From an uncultured Erythrobacter sp. (GTDB taxonomy: Bacteria > Pseudomonadota > Alphaproteobacteria > Sphingomonadales > Sphingomonadaceae), in contig CANMUS010000003.1 of the NCBI GenBank assembly GCA_947501215.1, positions 464,530 through 528,529 on the forward strand: a DNA stretch of 64,000 bases, given 5' to 3'. The notes below the pieces were generated by a model. The model was not told the DNA's origin. It made no database searches and saw only the letters and a program-made list of their open reading frames with translations. Each line of letters opens with the position of its first letter. The stretch's first letter is position 1. Position numbers and translations under genes: made by a program. This document shows positions 25,525-35,455 of this stretch, one piece after another.

Positions 25525-26805
25525 TTACCTCCGCAATGGGAATAGCCGCCAGTAGGTCAGGCAGCGCCATAGCCATTCGAGCGGGCCGAAGCGGAAGCGC
25601 TCAAGCCAGGGCTTGGACCAAATCAACATGATCGCCCATGTCGCAATAGCGACGAGATAGAGCTCCGTCCGTCCGAGCTGGCCGAACAGCCCGCCCGCCC
25701 AGCCATGGAAGACCAGCATCATCAGCACCGAGGTCCCGAGGTAATTGGTGAAGGCCGCCCGCCCGGCAGCCGATACCCTTTGCGCGAGCGCTCCGGCGAC
25801 GTGTTGCCCCCATAGCGCCAGCAATGCGAGCAGGCCGAGGATCGCGAACAGCCGCGGCACCATCGACCAGGCGCTCATCGCGGCGAGCGTGCCGTAATAG
25901 GTCAGCCCGCCGTCCTTCGCCCACAGCGCCACCGGAATGGTCAGCGCTGTGCCGACGATCCATAGCCCCCAGCCCCATTTGCGTTGCCGCCCCGGATCGA
26001 CTCCGCCATCGAACAGACCGTAACGAAAGGCGGCCATGCCGACGAGCATGAGCGGCAGCGTCTCGAACCAGAACAGCATCAGGACGAACCCGATCTCGGG
26101 CCCGTGCTCGGTGATGTTGTGATTTACCCAGGCGCCGTAGTCGCCATCGCCGATCAACTGAGTCTCGTAGCGCCCGTCGGCCAAGTCGGCCTGCTTTTCG
26201 CTTTCGAGATCCTCGGCCATTTCGGCGAAGGCCGCCTCTTGCGAGTGTTCCATCATCGGCAGGAAACCGAGAATGCCGGTGTAGAACAGCGCGCCGCCGA
26301 AATAGCCGATGAGGCCGAGCACCAGCAGCTTACGACGTGAGAGACCGACGAACAGCAGGGCAGCGAGGCCCGCGCAGGCGTAAAGGAACAGGATGTCGCC
26401 GCGCCAGATGAAGAAGAAATGCACCAGTCCGATCATGCCGAGCCAGAACAGGCGCCGGACCTGAAGCCACCGGCCCTGTCCGCGCGCAGTCGCACGTTCT
26501 AGGAACAGCACCATGCCGGCTCCGAACAGCAGGGTGAACAGACCGCGCATCTTGCTGTCGATGAGGACGAACTGGACGACCCACATCCAGTCCTCCGCCG
26601 CGCTGTGCGGCACGATGAAGGCGTCGGGATACATATAGGCCGTCATCGGCTGGCCGAAGGCGACGATATTGGCGGCGAGGATGCCCATCACCGCCAGCCC
26701 GCGAATGAAATCGAGGCTCGCGATACGGTTCGCGCCACCGGTGGGCCTGGCCTGCTCCGATGTCGCCTGGTCTGCCTGCTCTGTCACGTCGTGCTCCCTG
26801 TCCAC
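25525..26805 (-). CDS. DUF418 family membrane protein
   Basis: A 426-residue polytopic protein with about ten hydrophobic helices. The N-terminus carries RIASLDFIRGLAVMGILAANI, and the C-terminal half has the DUF418 core (YYGTLAAMSAWSMVPRLFAI, AFTNYLGTSVLMMLVFHGWA, PLEWLWRCLTYWRLFPLRR). Distantly acyltransferase_3-like; the role is unknown. A hydrophilic 20-residue N-terminal leader precedes the first helix. It stands alone, divergent from nothing and about 60 bases after the SPOR gene on the same strand. Confidence 0.87.
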   Translation of the reverse strand: MDREHDVTEQADQATSEQARPTGGANRIASLDFIRGLAVMGILAANIVAFGQPMTAYMYPDAFIVPHSAAEDWMWVVQFVLIDSKMRGLFTLLFGAGMVLFLERATARGQGRWLQVRRLFWLGMIGLVHFFFIWRGDILFLYACAGLAALLFVGLSRRKLLVLGLIGYFGGALFYTGILGFLPMMEHSQEAAFAEMAEDLESEKQADLADGRYETQLIGDGDYGAWVNHNITEHGPEIGFVLMLFWFETLPLMLVGMAAFRYGLFDGGVDPGRQRKWGWGLWIVGTALTIPVALWAKDGGLTYYGTLAAMSAWSMVPRLFAILGLLALLALWGQHVAGALAQRVSAAGRAAFTNYLGTSVLMMLVFHGWAGGLFGQLGRTELYLVAIATWAIMLIWSKPWLERFRFGPLEWLWRCLTYWRLFPLRR

Positions 26806-26863
26806 CGCCCTACCTAGCGGCGGGCGCGAAAAGGGAAAGCGGGCAGGTGATCTAGTCCGGGGA

Positions 26864-27898
26864 TCAGCGTGTCACGAGACACTCGTATCCGCCGCGCTTC
26901 AGCTGCGCGCAGGCAAAAGTTGCCGCATCGCGCGATTCGAACCCGCCGGCGAGAAGCTTGGTAAGTCGTCCCGCCGGTTCTTTCAGCTTGGCACGTCCGG
27001 CAAGTGCGGGAGTTTGCGAGACCTTCTCCCATAGCCTGTCGGCATTTCCCGCCACCCCGAAGGCACCGATCTGCAGCTTCCAAGGACCTTGCGAACGGTT
27101 GGCCTGCGGCGACTGCGCGGCTGCAGGCGCTGGCGCTGTCGGCGCCGCGCCAACGGTGGGCTCGGCCCGCGCGACTGTGACCGGCTGCCTCGCTTGGGCG
27201 AAATCCGCGCCGCGCGTTTCGCGTGCCGGTGCCGGGCGAGCGGCTGGCGTAGAAGGAGTAGCCGATTCGGGAGTGCCGACCGCCAGATCGACCGCGGCCA
27301 GCTCCCGCGCCCGCGCCGCCTCGGCTTCGGACTTCAGCTGCGCCGCCAACACCTGCGCCGCCTGCCTGTCGGCCAGCGGAATATACTCGTCCATCTGCGC
27401 GAGGGCGCCTTTGGCCTGCGGCAGCCCTGTCGAATTGGCGAGGGTCAGCAGGGCATAGGCCCGCTGCCAGTTCTTCGCCACGAGGTCCCCGTTGAAGTGA
27501 GCGATGCCCAATATGTACTGCGCGCGCGGATCGCCGCGTGTCGCTGCGGCTTCTATATAGGGAAGCGCTTGGTCGCGCTGCTCGCGCTGGAACAGAAGCA
27601 GCCCGTAATTGTCCGCTGCTTGCACATGGCCCTGCGCTGCAGCACGAGCGTAAAGCGCCTCCGCCTGCGCCAGGTCGGTATCGACCCCGCGTCCCAGCCG
27701 ATAGGCCTGCGCTAGGTTGAATTGCGCGTCGGCATCGCCTGCCTGCGCCGGAGCCACCCATTCGCGCACGGCGGCGGCATAATCGCCGCGGCTCCAGGCA
27801 TCGACGCCGTCCTTCACATCGGCCGACGCGGGCACGGCGAGACCTGCCGCGATGGCAGCGCAAAGCGCCATGCCCACGTTTTTGGTTTTTCCGATCAT
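26864..27898 (-). CDS. Sel1/TPR-repeat and SPOR-domain protein
   Basis: A 344-residue exported protein. The signal peptide (MIGKTKNVGMALCAAIAAGLAVPASA) starts at the ATG at 27898, which has a gaggacgga ribosome site. Sel1-like repeats follow (AQFNLAQAYRLGRGVDTDLAQAE; ADNYGLLLFQREQRDQALPY; AQYILGIAHFNGDLV). An Ala/Pro linker leads to a C-terminal SPOR domain (GPWKLQIGAFGVAGNADRLWEKV to CAQLKRGGYECLVTR) that binds denuded septal glycans. Probably periplasmic and septal. It is divergent from a ParA gene, with a related TPR/SPOR lipoprotein two genes further on. Confidence 0.87.
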   Translation of the reverse strand: MIGKTKNVGMALCAAIAAGLAVPASADVKDGVDAWSRGDYAAAVREWVAPAQAGDADAQFNLAQAYRLGRGVDTDLAQAEALYARAAAQGHVQAADNYGLLLFQREQRDQALPYIEAAATRGDPRAQYILGIAHFNGDLVAKNWQRAYALLTLANSTGLPQAKGALAQMDEYIPLADRQAAQVLAAQLKSEAEAARARELAAVDLAVGTPESATPSTPAARPAPARETRGADFAQARQPVTVARAEPTVGAAPTAPAPAAAQSPQANRSQGPWKLQIGAFGVAGNADRLWEKVSQTPALAGRAKLKEPAGRLTKLLAGGFESRDAATFACAQLKRGGYECLVTR

Positions 27899-28123
27899 CC
27901 GTTCCGTCCTCGGCACTGTCGACCGCACATCTGCGGCAGTCGGCCCCACCCTATAGTAAATCGACCGTTAGCAAAGCGTTGCGCGGCATGCCGCTTTCGC
28001 AGCGGCGACCAAATCCGTCCGATGTTAACCCTAAATTAGGGGTAGTCTGCGATTTCCGTTTTCGAACAGTCGCATTTGGTGCGGCACTTGATTGACTAGA
28101 GGCTCAAACCAGGGGGATAAGCC

Positions 28124-28840
28124 TTGCGTGTACTGGCATTGGCATCGCAGAAGGGCGGATCGGGTAAAACCACGCTCTCCGGACATCTCGCCGTACAGGC
28201 CCAGCGCGCTGGCGCCGGGCCCGTCGTTCTGATCGATATCGACCCGCAGGGCTCGCTCGCCGACTGGTGGAACGAGCGCGAGGACGAATATCCCGCTTTC
28301 GCGCAGACCACGGTCGCTCGCCTGGCGAACGATCTGGCCATCCTGCGCCAGCAGGGTTTCAAGCTGGCCGTGCTCGACACGCCGCCCGCCATCACCATGG
28401 CCATCCAGTCGGTTATTTCGGTCGCCGAGCTAATCGTCGTCCCGACCCGCCCCAGCCCGCACGACCTGCGCGCCGTTGGTGCCACGGTCGACCTGTGCGA
28501 ACGGGCCGGCAAGCCGCTAGTCTTCGTGGTCAACGCCGCGACGCCGAAAGCCAAGATCACCTCGGAAGCCGCCGTCGCGCTGTCGCAGCACGGCACGGTC
28601 GCCCCGATCACCCTGCACCACCGCACCGATTTCGCCGCCTCGATGATCGATGGCCGCACGGTGATGGAAGTCGATCCCGAAAGCCGCTCGGCTGCCGAGG
28701 TCACCGCGCTGTGGAAATACATCGCCGACCGGCTGGAGAAGAACTTCCGCCGCACGGTCTTCGCCGCACCGAACACGCAGAGCGCTGTTCCCGGTGCCCA
28801 TCGCCCCGCTGGCGGCTTCGGCCGCCGGGTGGCACAGTAA
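28124..28840 (+). CDS. ParA/MinD-family ATPase
   Basis: A 238-residue P-loop partitioning ATPase. Deviant Walker A KGGSGKTT is at residue 10, the A' motif is VVLIDIDPQGSLADW, and Walker B is LAVLDTPPAI. The start is a TTG at 28124 preceded by agggggat. There is no DNA-binding N-terminal domain, so it is a small type I-b-like ParA. It is followed by a small basic protein (possible partner) and a SPOR lipoprotein, and is divergent from another SPOR protein. No parB or parS is seen, so it may position an envelope or division complex rather than a chromosome or plasmid. Confidence 0.88.
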   Translation: MRVLALASQKGGSGKTTLSGHLAVQAQRAGAGPVVLIDIDPQGSLADWWNEREDEYPAFAQTTVARLANDLAILRQQGFKLAVLDTPPAITMAIQSVISVAELIVVPTRPSPHDLRAVGATVDLCERAGKPLVFVVNAATPKAKITSEAAVALSQHGTVAPITLHHRTDFAASMIDGRTVMEVDPESRSAAEVTALWKYIADRLEKNFRRTVFAAPNTQSAVPGAHRPAGGFGRRVAQ

Positions 28841-28864
28841 GAACGCCTGGGCGGAGACTGCCGG

Positions 28865-29404
28865 ATGTCTGACGCCAATTTCGCCTCGCTCACCCCGACG
28901 CTCCTCGCGCGCAAGGGCGCTGCCAAGCCCGCCATGCGCCCGCAGTCCGGGATCCCCGGCCCTGTCGACGGCAAGGAAGCCGCCGCCAACCTGGAAGATC
29001 TCGGCTGGAACGACATGGGTGACGATAGCAGCACGCCCCTCGTGGCCGAAAAGCCGACTGCAGAAAAAGTCGTGCCGATCGCGCTCCGACAGGCGGCCAA
29101 CGAAACCGATGCACAGCCCGCACCCAACCAGGTGCGCGAATCGCTGAGCAAGATCGCCGCCCAGCTGGACAAGCCGGCCGCGGCCAACGCCAAGCCGGTC
29201 GTTCGCAAATCTGCCGCTTCGCGCGGCAAGCGGGCAGCCTTCACGCTGCGGCTCGACCACGAGCGGCACCTGATGCTGCGCCTCGCCTGCACCGTTCGCG
29301 GTCGCAGTGCGCAGCAGCTGGTGACCGACGCGCTGGACGATCTGCTGGCCGAAATGCCGGAAATCGCGAGCCTCGCCGCCCAAGTCCAGCAGTCGGAAAA
29401 GTAA
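28865..29404 (+). CDS. Uncharacterised protein, possible RHH-type partner of ParA
   Basis: A 179-residue soluble protein. The first 115 residues are low complexity and probably disordered. The last 60 (RGKRAAFTLRLDHERHLMLR, then RGRSAQQLVTDALDDLLAEMP) look like a ribbon-helix-helix or small DNA-binding fold. It starts 24 bases after the ParA stop. Its role is inferred only from position: small ParB-like or centromere-binding partners of orphan ParA ATPases often look like this. Confidence 0.6.
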   Translation: MSDANFASLTPTLLARKGAAKPAMRPQSGIPGPVDGKEAAANLEDLGWNDMGDDSSTPLVAEKPTAEKVVPIALRQAANETDAQPAPNQVRESLSKIAAQLDKPAAANAKPVVRKSAASRGKRAAFTLRLDHERHLMLRLACTVRGRSAQQLVTDALDDLLAEMPEIASLAAQVQQSEK

Positions 29405-29436
29405 CGGATCGAAGACGTGGGATCGCCTTCAGGGGA

Positions 29437-30795
29437 ATGACAATGAGCATCGAGAGCAAAGCCAAAACCACCCGGTTCATTCGGCTAGCCGTAACCACGG
29501 CGCTGGCCACGACCGCGCTGGCCGGTTGCACCGGCAAGGTCGCCCCTTCGCACAACTATTCCGCCGCCAAGGCGGAAAAGGCGCTGGCGAAGGGCCAGCA
29601 GGGCGAGGCGATCGAGCATGCGGAAGCCGCCGTTCTGGCCGCGCCGCGCGATGCGCAAACGCGCACGCTGCTCGCCAATGCCTATCTCAAATCGGGGCGT
29701 TTCGCTTCGGCTGCGACCACTTTCGGCGAAGCCGTCGAGCTCGGCGATACGGCCCCGCGCACGATCATCAGCTATTCGCTGGCGTTGACTGCAATCGGCG
29801 ACATCCCCGGCGCGCACGAGCTGCTGCGCCAGCACCAGAATGCGATCGACCCGGCCGATTTCGGCCTTGCCCTGGCACTCGCCGGGCAGCCGCAGCAGGG
29901 CGTCCATATCCTCGACAATGCGCTACGCGGCGGGCAGAATACGCCCAAGGTTCGCCAGAACCTCGCTTATGCCTTCGCTCTGTCGGGCGACTGGCGCAAT
30001 GCCCGCATCCTCGCCTCGCAGGACGTCCCCGGCGACAAGCTGAACGAGCGCCTGCAGGAATGGGCCCAGCTTGCAAGCGCAAGACACCCGACCGTTCTGG
30101 TTGCCCGCCTGCTTGGCGTGCAGCCGGTGGAAGATCCGGGCCAGCCGGTCATGCTCGCGCTCGCCAACCACCCGGCACATGGCCAGTTGGCAGTCGAGTC
30201 CGCCGATCAGGTCGAGCCGGTCGAAGCTGCTGCGGCTAGCGATTTCGCGCTCGCGGGAGAACTGCCCGCCGTAAACGCGATCCCCTCGATGGATCCGAAT
30301 GCCGACGAAGCGCAATTCGAAGACAGCGGCGAAGCGGCACTGGCCGATGCCGGTCTCGAGACCGTGAGCGGCCCTCGTTTCGTCAGCCGCGAAGTTGTCC
30401 AGTCGGTTCCGGTCTCGCAGCGCGCCAAGCCTGCTGCCGCACCGCGTGCGGCCAGACCCGCTCCGGCCAAGGCTGCCCCGGTCGCGATGGCATCCGGCGA
30501 TTACAACATCCAGCTCGGCTCGTATTTCTCGATGTCCGATGCGCAGGCCGCGTGGAAGGTTTTCCAGAGCCGCCATCCGGAGCTGTCCGATGCGGAACGC
30601 GTCATCACCAAGGCCCGCGTGAACGGCAAGATCTACTACCGCGTTGCGGCAGCCGGTTTCGCCAAGGCCTCGGCCCAGTCGATGTGCCGCTCGGTCAAGA
30701 GCTCGGGCGCAGGCTGCATCGCCTACGCTGCATCGTCTCCCCTTCCCGGCGCGCTGAACGTAGTTCGTGACGGGGTTCGGGTCGCCTCGCGGTAA
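29437..30795 (+). CDS. TPR/SPOR-domain lipoprotein
   Basis: A 452-residue lipoprotein with lipobox TALAGC at about residue 31. TPR-like helices follow (ALAKGQQGEAIEHAEAAVLA, TLLANAYLKSGRFASAATTF, ISYSLALTAIGDIPGAHELL, VRQNLAYAFALSGDWRNARI). A Pro/Ala linker then a SPOR domain (SGDYNIQLGSYFSMSDAQAAW to SMCRSVKSSGAGCIAY) closes the protein. Predicted to localise to septal peptidoglycan. It ends the ParA unit, with a strong terminator after it. The domain plan mirrors the divergent gene at 26864-27898. Confidence 0.85.
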   Translation: MTMSIESKAKTTRFIRLAVTTALATTALAGCTGKVAPSHNYSAAKAEKALAKGQQGEAIEHAEAAVLAAPRDAQTRTLLANAYLKSGRFASAATTFGEAVELGDTAPRTIISYSLALTAIGDIPGAHELLRQHQNAIDPADFGLALALAGQPQQGVHILDNALRGGQNTPKVRQNLAYAFALSGDWRNARILASQDVPGDKLNERLQEWAQLASARHPTVLVARLLGVQPVEDPGQPVMLALANHPAHGQLAVESADQVEPVEAAAASDFALAGELPAVNAIPSMDPNADEAQFEDSGEAALADAGLETVSGPRFVSREVVQSVPVSQRAKPAAAPRAARPAPAKAAPVAMASGDYNIQLGSYFSMSDAQAAWKVFQSRHPELSDAERVITKARVNGKIYYRVAAAGFAKASAQSMCRSVKSSGAGCIAYAASSPLPGALNVVRDGVRVASR

Positions 30796-30820
30796 CAACC
30801 GCACTCCATCAGACTTCGCC

Positions 30821-30857
30821 AGCCCTGCCCGGAGCGATCCGGGCGGGGCTTTTTCTT
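30821..30857 (+). terminator. Rho-independent terminator after the ParA/SPOR unit
   Basis: A 13-bp stem beginning agccctgcccgga and ending tccgggcggggct with a gcga loop, then TTTTTCTT. It separates the unit from convergent pyrC'. Confidence 0.88.
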
Positions 30858-30862
30858 AGACG

Positions 30863-32095
30863 CTACAGCTCGATGTCCACGCCGCCCTTGTAGAGCGCGG
30901 TCACGCGGCCCTGCGTCGGCTGACCGTCGAACGGCGTATTGCCGGCGGTCGCTGCCATCTTCTCGCTTTGGATGATCCACGGTTTGTCGATATCGACGAT
31001 CGCGATGTCGGCTTCCTTGCCCGCTTCGAGGACACCAGCCTCGACGCCGAGGATTCTCGCAGGGGCCGTGCACAACATGGCGATGGCGCGCGGCAGGTCG
31101 ATCACCTCGTCGCGCACCAGCGACAGCGTCATGGCGAGCAGGGTTTCCGCCCCCGCCATGCCCGGTTCGGCATCGGAGAACGGCAGCCGCTTGTCTTCCG
31201 GCCCACGCGGATCGTGCCCGCTGGCGATGACGTCGATCGTACCGTCGGCAATCGCTTCGCGCACGGCTTGCCGGTCGTCTTCACTCCTCAGCGGCGGCGA
31301 GAGCCGGGCGAAGGTGCGGAAATCGACGGTCGCCAGGTCGGACAGCATGAAGTGCGCTGGCGTCACGCCGCAGGTCACCGCCGCTCCGCGCGCCTTGGCC
31401 GTGCGGATCAGCTCCAGCCCTGCGCGCGTGGTCACCTGCCGGAAATGCAGCCGCGCTCCGGCCATTTCGGCCAATGCGAGGTCGCGCGCGATCGCGATGG
31501 CTTCGGCTTGCGGCGGTGCACTCGGCAGGCCGCGGCGGGTGGCAACTTCGCCGGACGTCGCCACCCCGCTACCGACAAGCGCGGCATCCTCGGCATGGGC
31601 GATGACGACCATGTCGAGCATGGCGGCATATTGCAGCAGGCGCAGCATCGCGCCGGAGTCCGCGATCCAGCCCCGCCCGGTAGCCACGGCCCGCGCGCCC
31701 GCTTCGCGCATCAAGGCGATCTCGGCGATTTCGGAGCCTGCGAGATCACGTGTCGCGGCTGCGAGCGGGTGGACCCACAGGTCGGGCTTGCCGCTCTTGG
31801 CGATATAGGACACCCGGCTCGGCAGATCGAGCGGCGGCGACTGGTCGGGCATCAGCGCCGCGCGGGTGATCCCGCCGAAGTGGAACGCGGGCTTGTCGAT
31901 TGCGAAAACGCCGAGGTCGACGAGCCCGGGCGCGACCAACCTGCCGCGCGCATCGACGGTTTCGTCGCCGTCCTGCGCTTCGACATCGCCGACTGCATCG
32001 ATCAGGCCGTCGACCAGCCGGATGCCGCCATCCGCGATCCCGTCCGGAGTCGCTATCCGTCCGTTCGTGATTGTGAGGGGGCGCGCCTGCTTCAT
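30863..32095 (-). CDS. Dihydroorotase-like PyrC' (probably non-catalytic)
   Basis: An amidohydrolase-fold protein of 410 residues overlapping pyrB (ATGA). The start at 32095 gives [19 protein letters not shown], typical of dihydroorotases. Its strand-1 metal motif, normally D-x-H-x-H, reads [13 protein letters not shown], so both zinc His are missing. VIAHAED and HFRQVTT are retained, while the active-site Asp region reads [12 protein letters not shown]. This matches the PyrC' type (for example Pseudomonas), which is inactive and assembles with PyrB. A catalytic pyrC should then be elsewhere in the genome. The alternative, an active enzyme with unusual ligands, is less likely. Confidence 0.85.
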   Translation of the reverse strand: MKQARPLTITNGRIATPDGIADGGIRLVDGLIDAVGDVEAQDGDETVDARGRLVAPGLVDLGVFAIDKPAFHFGGITRAALMPDQSPPLDLPSRVSYIAKSGKPDLWVHPLAAATRDLAGSEIAEIALMREAGARAVATGRGWIADSGAMLRLLQYAAMLDMVVIAHAEDAALVGSGVATSGEVATRRGLPSAPPQAEAIAIARDLALAEMAGARLHFRQVTTRAGLELIRTAKARGAAVTCGVTPAHFMLSDLATVDFRTFARLSPPLRSEDDRQAVREAIADGTIDVIASGHDPRGPEDKRLPFSDAEPGMAGAETLLAMTLSLVRDEVIDLPRAIAMLCTAPARILGVEAGVLEAGKEADIAIVDIDKPWIIQSEKMAATAGNTPFDGQPTQGRVTALYKGGVDIEL

Positions 32096-33126
32096 GTCAC
32101 CGCTCCCCAGCCCTCGACCCCGCGCCCGCGGCGGGTCAGCACGTCGAGCGCGGCCATGCGGATGGCAACGCCCATCTCCACTTGCCGCGTGATGATCGAG
32201 CGGTCGATTAGGTCGGCCACCTCGCTGTCGATCTCGACCCCGCGGTTCATCGGGCCCGGGTGCATCACCAGCGCATCGGGCTTGGCATTCGCCAGCCGCT
32301 GTTTCGTCAGGCCATAAAGATGATGATATTCGCGCGCCGAGGGAATGAACTGGCCGCTCATCCGCTCTGTCTGGAGCCGCAACATCATCGCCACGTCCGC
32401 CCCGTCCAGCGCAGCGTCGAAATCGTGGTAGACCTCGGCCCCCATCGCCTCGATCCCGGTCGGCATCAGCGCCGGCGGCGCACACAGGCGCACCGTCGCG
32501 CCCAGCGCTTGCAAGCACAGCAGGTTGGAGCGCGCGACCCGGCTATGGAGAATATCGCCGCAGATCACGATGACCAGGCCGGTAAAGTCGTCCCCCGCCT
32601 CGCCCCGCTCGCGCAGGGCGTGGCGCAGGGCCAGCGCATCGAGCAATCCTTGCGTCGGATGCTCGTGCTGCCCGTCCCCCGCATTGAGCACCGGACAATC
32701 GACCTTGTCCGCGATCAGCTGCGTCGCGCCGCTAGATCCATGGCGGATTACGATCGCATCGGCGCGCATCGCGTTCAGCGTGATCGCCGTATCGATCAGG
32801 GTCTCGCCCTTTTTCACGCTCGAGGTCGCGGCGTGCATGTTGACCACATCCGCGCCCAGCCGCTTGCCTGCGATCTCGAAGCTCAGCAGCGTGCGGGTGC
32901 TGTTCTCGAAGAAGGCATTGATGACCGTCAGCCCGGCCAGCAGGTCGTTATGCTTGGTCGGTTGGCGGTTCAGCGTCACCCACTGCTCCGCCTCGTCGAG
33001 AAGGAAGAGGATTTCGTGCCGCTCTAGCTGGCCGATGCCGATCAGGTCGCGGTGCGGGAATGCCTGCGCGCCCGCCGGATAGCGGGCCGCGTGGGGCGAA
33101 GTTTCCGTCGATGCCATTGAAGCCAC
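32092..33126 (-). CDS. pyrB: Aspartate carbamoyltransferase catalytic subunit
   Basis: Second step of pyrimidine synthesis: carbamoyl phosphate plus aspartate to carbamoylaspartate. Carbamoyl-phosphate motif [13 protein letters not shown], then [15 protein letters not shown], the [12 protein letters not shown] segment, and the aspartate-binding MLRLQTERM / [12 protein letters not shown]. At 344 residues it has a somewhat long N-terminus (a later ATG at 33117 is possible). Stop and pyrC' start overlap, so PyrB and PyrC' are co-translated and likely form a complex. Confidence 0.95.
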   Translation of the reverse strand: MASMASTETSPHAARYPAGAQAFPHRDLIGIGQLERHEILFLLDEAEQWVTLNRQPTKHNDLLAGLTVINAFFENSTRTLLSFEIAGKRLGADVVNMHAATSSVKKGETLIDTAITLNAMRADAIVIRHGSSGATQLIADKVDCPVLNAGDGQHEHPTQGLLDALALRHALRERGEAGDDFTGLVIVICGDILHSRVARSNLLCLQALGATVRLCAPPALMPTGIEAMGAEVYHDFDAALDGADVAMMLRLQTERMSGQFIPSAREYHHLYGLTKQRLANAKPDALVMHPGPMNRGVEIDSEVADLIDRSIITRQVEMGVAIRMAALDVLTRRGRGVEGWGAVT

Positions 33127-33220
33127 GCCCTTAGTCGAGGCTTATCGCGCGCTCAAGCGCTTATCGCTGGCGAAGCGCGCTCCGCACGCCTAGCTAGGGC
33201 GCAGCAGGAGAACGGTTTCG

Positions 33221-35098
33221 ATGGGTTTCGCAGGCAAGGTGTGGAAGTTTCTGGTCGGGGTGAAAGACGCGCTGGTGCTCGTCTTCATGCTGCTGTTTTT
33301 TGCCGTCCTTTTCGCCATCCTGACCGCCCGGCCGAGCCCTGCCGCGGTGCGCGACGGGGCGCTGGTGCTCGATCTCGACGGCGTGATCGTAGAGGAACGT
33401 TCCGAGGTCGATCCCATCGCCGCTCTACTCGCCAGCAGCGCGCCCATTGCCGAATACCAGGCGCGCGATCTGGTGCGCGGCCTCGATGCCGCGGCCACGG
33501 ACGACCGGATTACCGCCGTGGTCCTCGATCTCGACCGCTTCCTCGGCGCAGGGCAGGTCCATCTGCAGGAAATCGGCGCGGCCCTCGACCGGGTGCGGGC
33601 GGCGGAGAAACCGGTGCTGGCCTTCGCCACCGCCTATACCGACGATTCGATGCTGCTCGCCGCCCATGCGAGCGAGGTGTGGGTCGATCCGCTCGGCGGC
33701 GCCGTTGTCGCGGGGCCGGGTGGCGAGAGGCTCTATTACGGCAACCTTCTCGACCGGCTCGAGGTCAATGCGCGGGTCTACAAGGTCGGTGAATACAAGA
33801 GCGCGGTCGAACCCTATTCCCGCTCCGACATGTCGGACGCCGCGCGCCAGAACTACAGCGAGCTCTACGGGGCGCTGTGGGAGGAATATCTCGCCAATGT
33901 GAAGAAGGCGCGCCCCGCCGCCGATATCGAGCGGATCACCGGCGATCCGGTTGGCTGGATCGAAGCCGCCGACGGCGATCTGGCCACCGCTGCCGAACAG
34001 GCGGGCTTGGTCGACCGGCTCGGCACGCGGCAGCAATTCGAGGAGCGCGTGGTTGAACTGGTCGGCGCGGACGACTGGAGCGACGAGCCCGGCGCTTTCC
34101 CCTCGACCAAGATGGCAGCCTGGCTAGAGGACAATCCGCTCGACACGCCCGGCAAGCCCATCGGCGTCGTGACCATCGCGGGCGAAATCGTCGATGGCGA
34201 GGCAGGCCCCGGCACGGCCGGTGGCGACCGCATCGCCGACCTGCTCGACGAAGCGCTGGCCTATGACCTCGCAGGCCTTGTGGTGCGCGTGGATTCCCCC
34301 GGCGGATCGGTGCTGGCCTCCGAGCGGATTCGCAATGCGATCCTGCGCCACAAGGCGAACGATATCCCGATCGCGGTCTCCATGGCCAACCTTGCGGCGA
34401 GTGGCGGATACTGGGTCTCGACGCCAGCAGACCGCATCTTCGCCGAACCCGAAACGATCACCGGATCGATCGGCATCTTCGCCGTTATCCCGACATTCGA
34501 GCAGGCCGCCGCCAGCCTCGGCGTAAACAGCGACGGCGTGCGCACCAGCCCTCTGTCTGGCCAGCCGGACGTCATCGGCGGCTTCACGCCCGAGGTCGAC
34601 GCGCTGATCCAGGCGAATGTCGAGAATGGTTACGAGGACTTCCTCGACCGCGTAACCGCTGCACGTGGGCTGACACGCGAGCAGGCCGACCGCATCGGCC
34701 AGGGCCGCGTCTGGGACGGTGGCACGGCGCGCCAGATCGGGCTGGTCGATCAATATGGCGGGATGGACGAAGCGCTGGCGTGGGTCGCGCAGCAGGCCGA
34801 GCTCGGCGACGATTGGCATCCGCGCTATCTCGGATCGCAGCCGACTGGCTACGACACGCTGCTGCGCAACCTGCTGACCGACGATGCCGAGACCGGCCAG
34901 AGCAACGATGTGGTAGCAACCTTCGCGCTGCGCCGCGCGGCTGTCCTCGGTCGTATCGAAAGCGACCTCGATCGTCTTATGGGAACGCGCGGAATGCAGG
35001 CCTACTGCCTCGACTGCCCTGCTCCGCTCACCGCAGTGCGGGACCGCGATGCTTCCTCCGGCTGGCTTTTCTCGCTGATCGGCCTGCTCGCGCGCTAG
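33221..35098 (+). CDS. sppA: Signal peptide peptidase SppA, 67K type
   Basis: Membrane-anchored Ser/Lys peptidase that degrades released signal peptides. One N-terminal membrane helix (ALVLVFMLLFFAVLFAILTA) is followed by two ClpP-like domains. The general-base Lys lies in the first domain (YKVGEYKSAVEPYSRSDMS). The nucleophile Ser is in the second (SMANLAASGGYWVST) after VRVDSPGGSVLASERI. Its 625 residues match the long, duplicated form. It is divergent from pyrB with about 95 bases between. The tRNA-Val gene follows. Confidence 0.93.
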   Translation: MGFAGKVWKFLVGVKDALVLVFMLLFFAVLFAILTARPSPAAVRDGALVLDLDGVIVEERSEVDPIAALLASSAPIAEYQARDLVRGLDAAATDDRITAVVLDLDRFLGAGQVHLQEIGAALDRVRAAEKPVLAFATAYTDDSMLLAAHASEVWVDPLGGAVVAGPGGERLYYGNLLDRLEVNARVYKVGEYKSAVEPYSRSDMSDAARQNYSELYGALWEEYLANVKKARPAADIERITGDPVGWIEAADGDLATAAEQAGLVDRLGTRQQFEERVVELVGADDWSDEPGAFPSTKMAAWLEDNPLDTPGKPIGVVTIAGEIVDGEAGPGTAGGDRIADLLDEALAYDLAGLVVRVDSPGGSVLASERIRNAILRHKANDIPIAVSMANLAASGGYWVSTPADRIFAEPETITGSIGIFAVIPTFEQAAASLGVNSDGVRTSPLSGQPDVIGGFTPEVDALIQANVENGYEDFLDRVTAARGLTREQADRIGQGRVWDGGTARQIGLVDQYGGMDEALAWVAQQAELGDDWHPRYLGSQPTGYDTLLRNLLTDDAETGQSNDVVATFALRRAAVLGRIESDLDRLMGTRGMQAYCLDCPAPLTAVRDRDASSGWLFSLIGLLAR

Positions 35099-35170
35099 GA
35101 GGCGCTTGCCAGCAAGCGATTCGCCGCGTAATGGCGCGCCCCTGCCCGGCGATCATCGCCGCGAACGGGC

Positions 35171-35245
35171 GGGCGCGTAGCTCAGTGGTAGAGCACACCC
35201 TTCACACGGGTGGGGTCGCAAGTTCAATCCTTGCCGCGCCCACCA
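35171..35245 (+). tRNA. tRNA-Val (anticodon CAC)
   Basis: 75-nt tRNA with acceptor stem gggcgcg/cgcgccc, D-arm tagctcagtggta, anticodon stem caccc/gggtg with loop TTCACAC (anticodon CAC), T-loop GTTCAATCC and encoded CCA. It stands at the boundary between core genome and the lower-GC stretch that follows. Confidence 0.95.
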
Positions 35246-35455
35246 TCTTTTCCATGACTTAGAAGAGATGAGCGGCGTTTCCATGAAAAAAACATGAAAA
35301 ACTCGGGGGGACATCCGCGAACATCAGCGGTGACTTTCGCGCCTTGAGTGCGCGTTCCGTCACCGGGGCAATTACATGAGATTCAGGGCTCGATCCAACA
35401 AGTTACCCCTTCTTCACATTTCGCTGGCAGGTCTGAGCGCCAAAGAGCGAGAAGA

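Noticed and set aside
28096..29292. Long minus-strand open frame across the ParA region
   Set aside because: It is a shadow of parA and the next gene: Ser/Arg-rich with no domain, while the plus strand has clear motifs.
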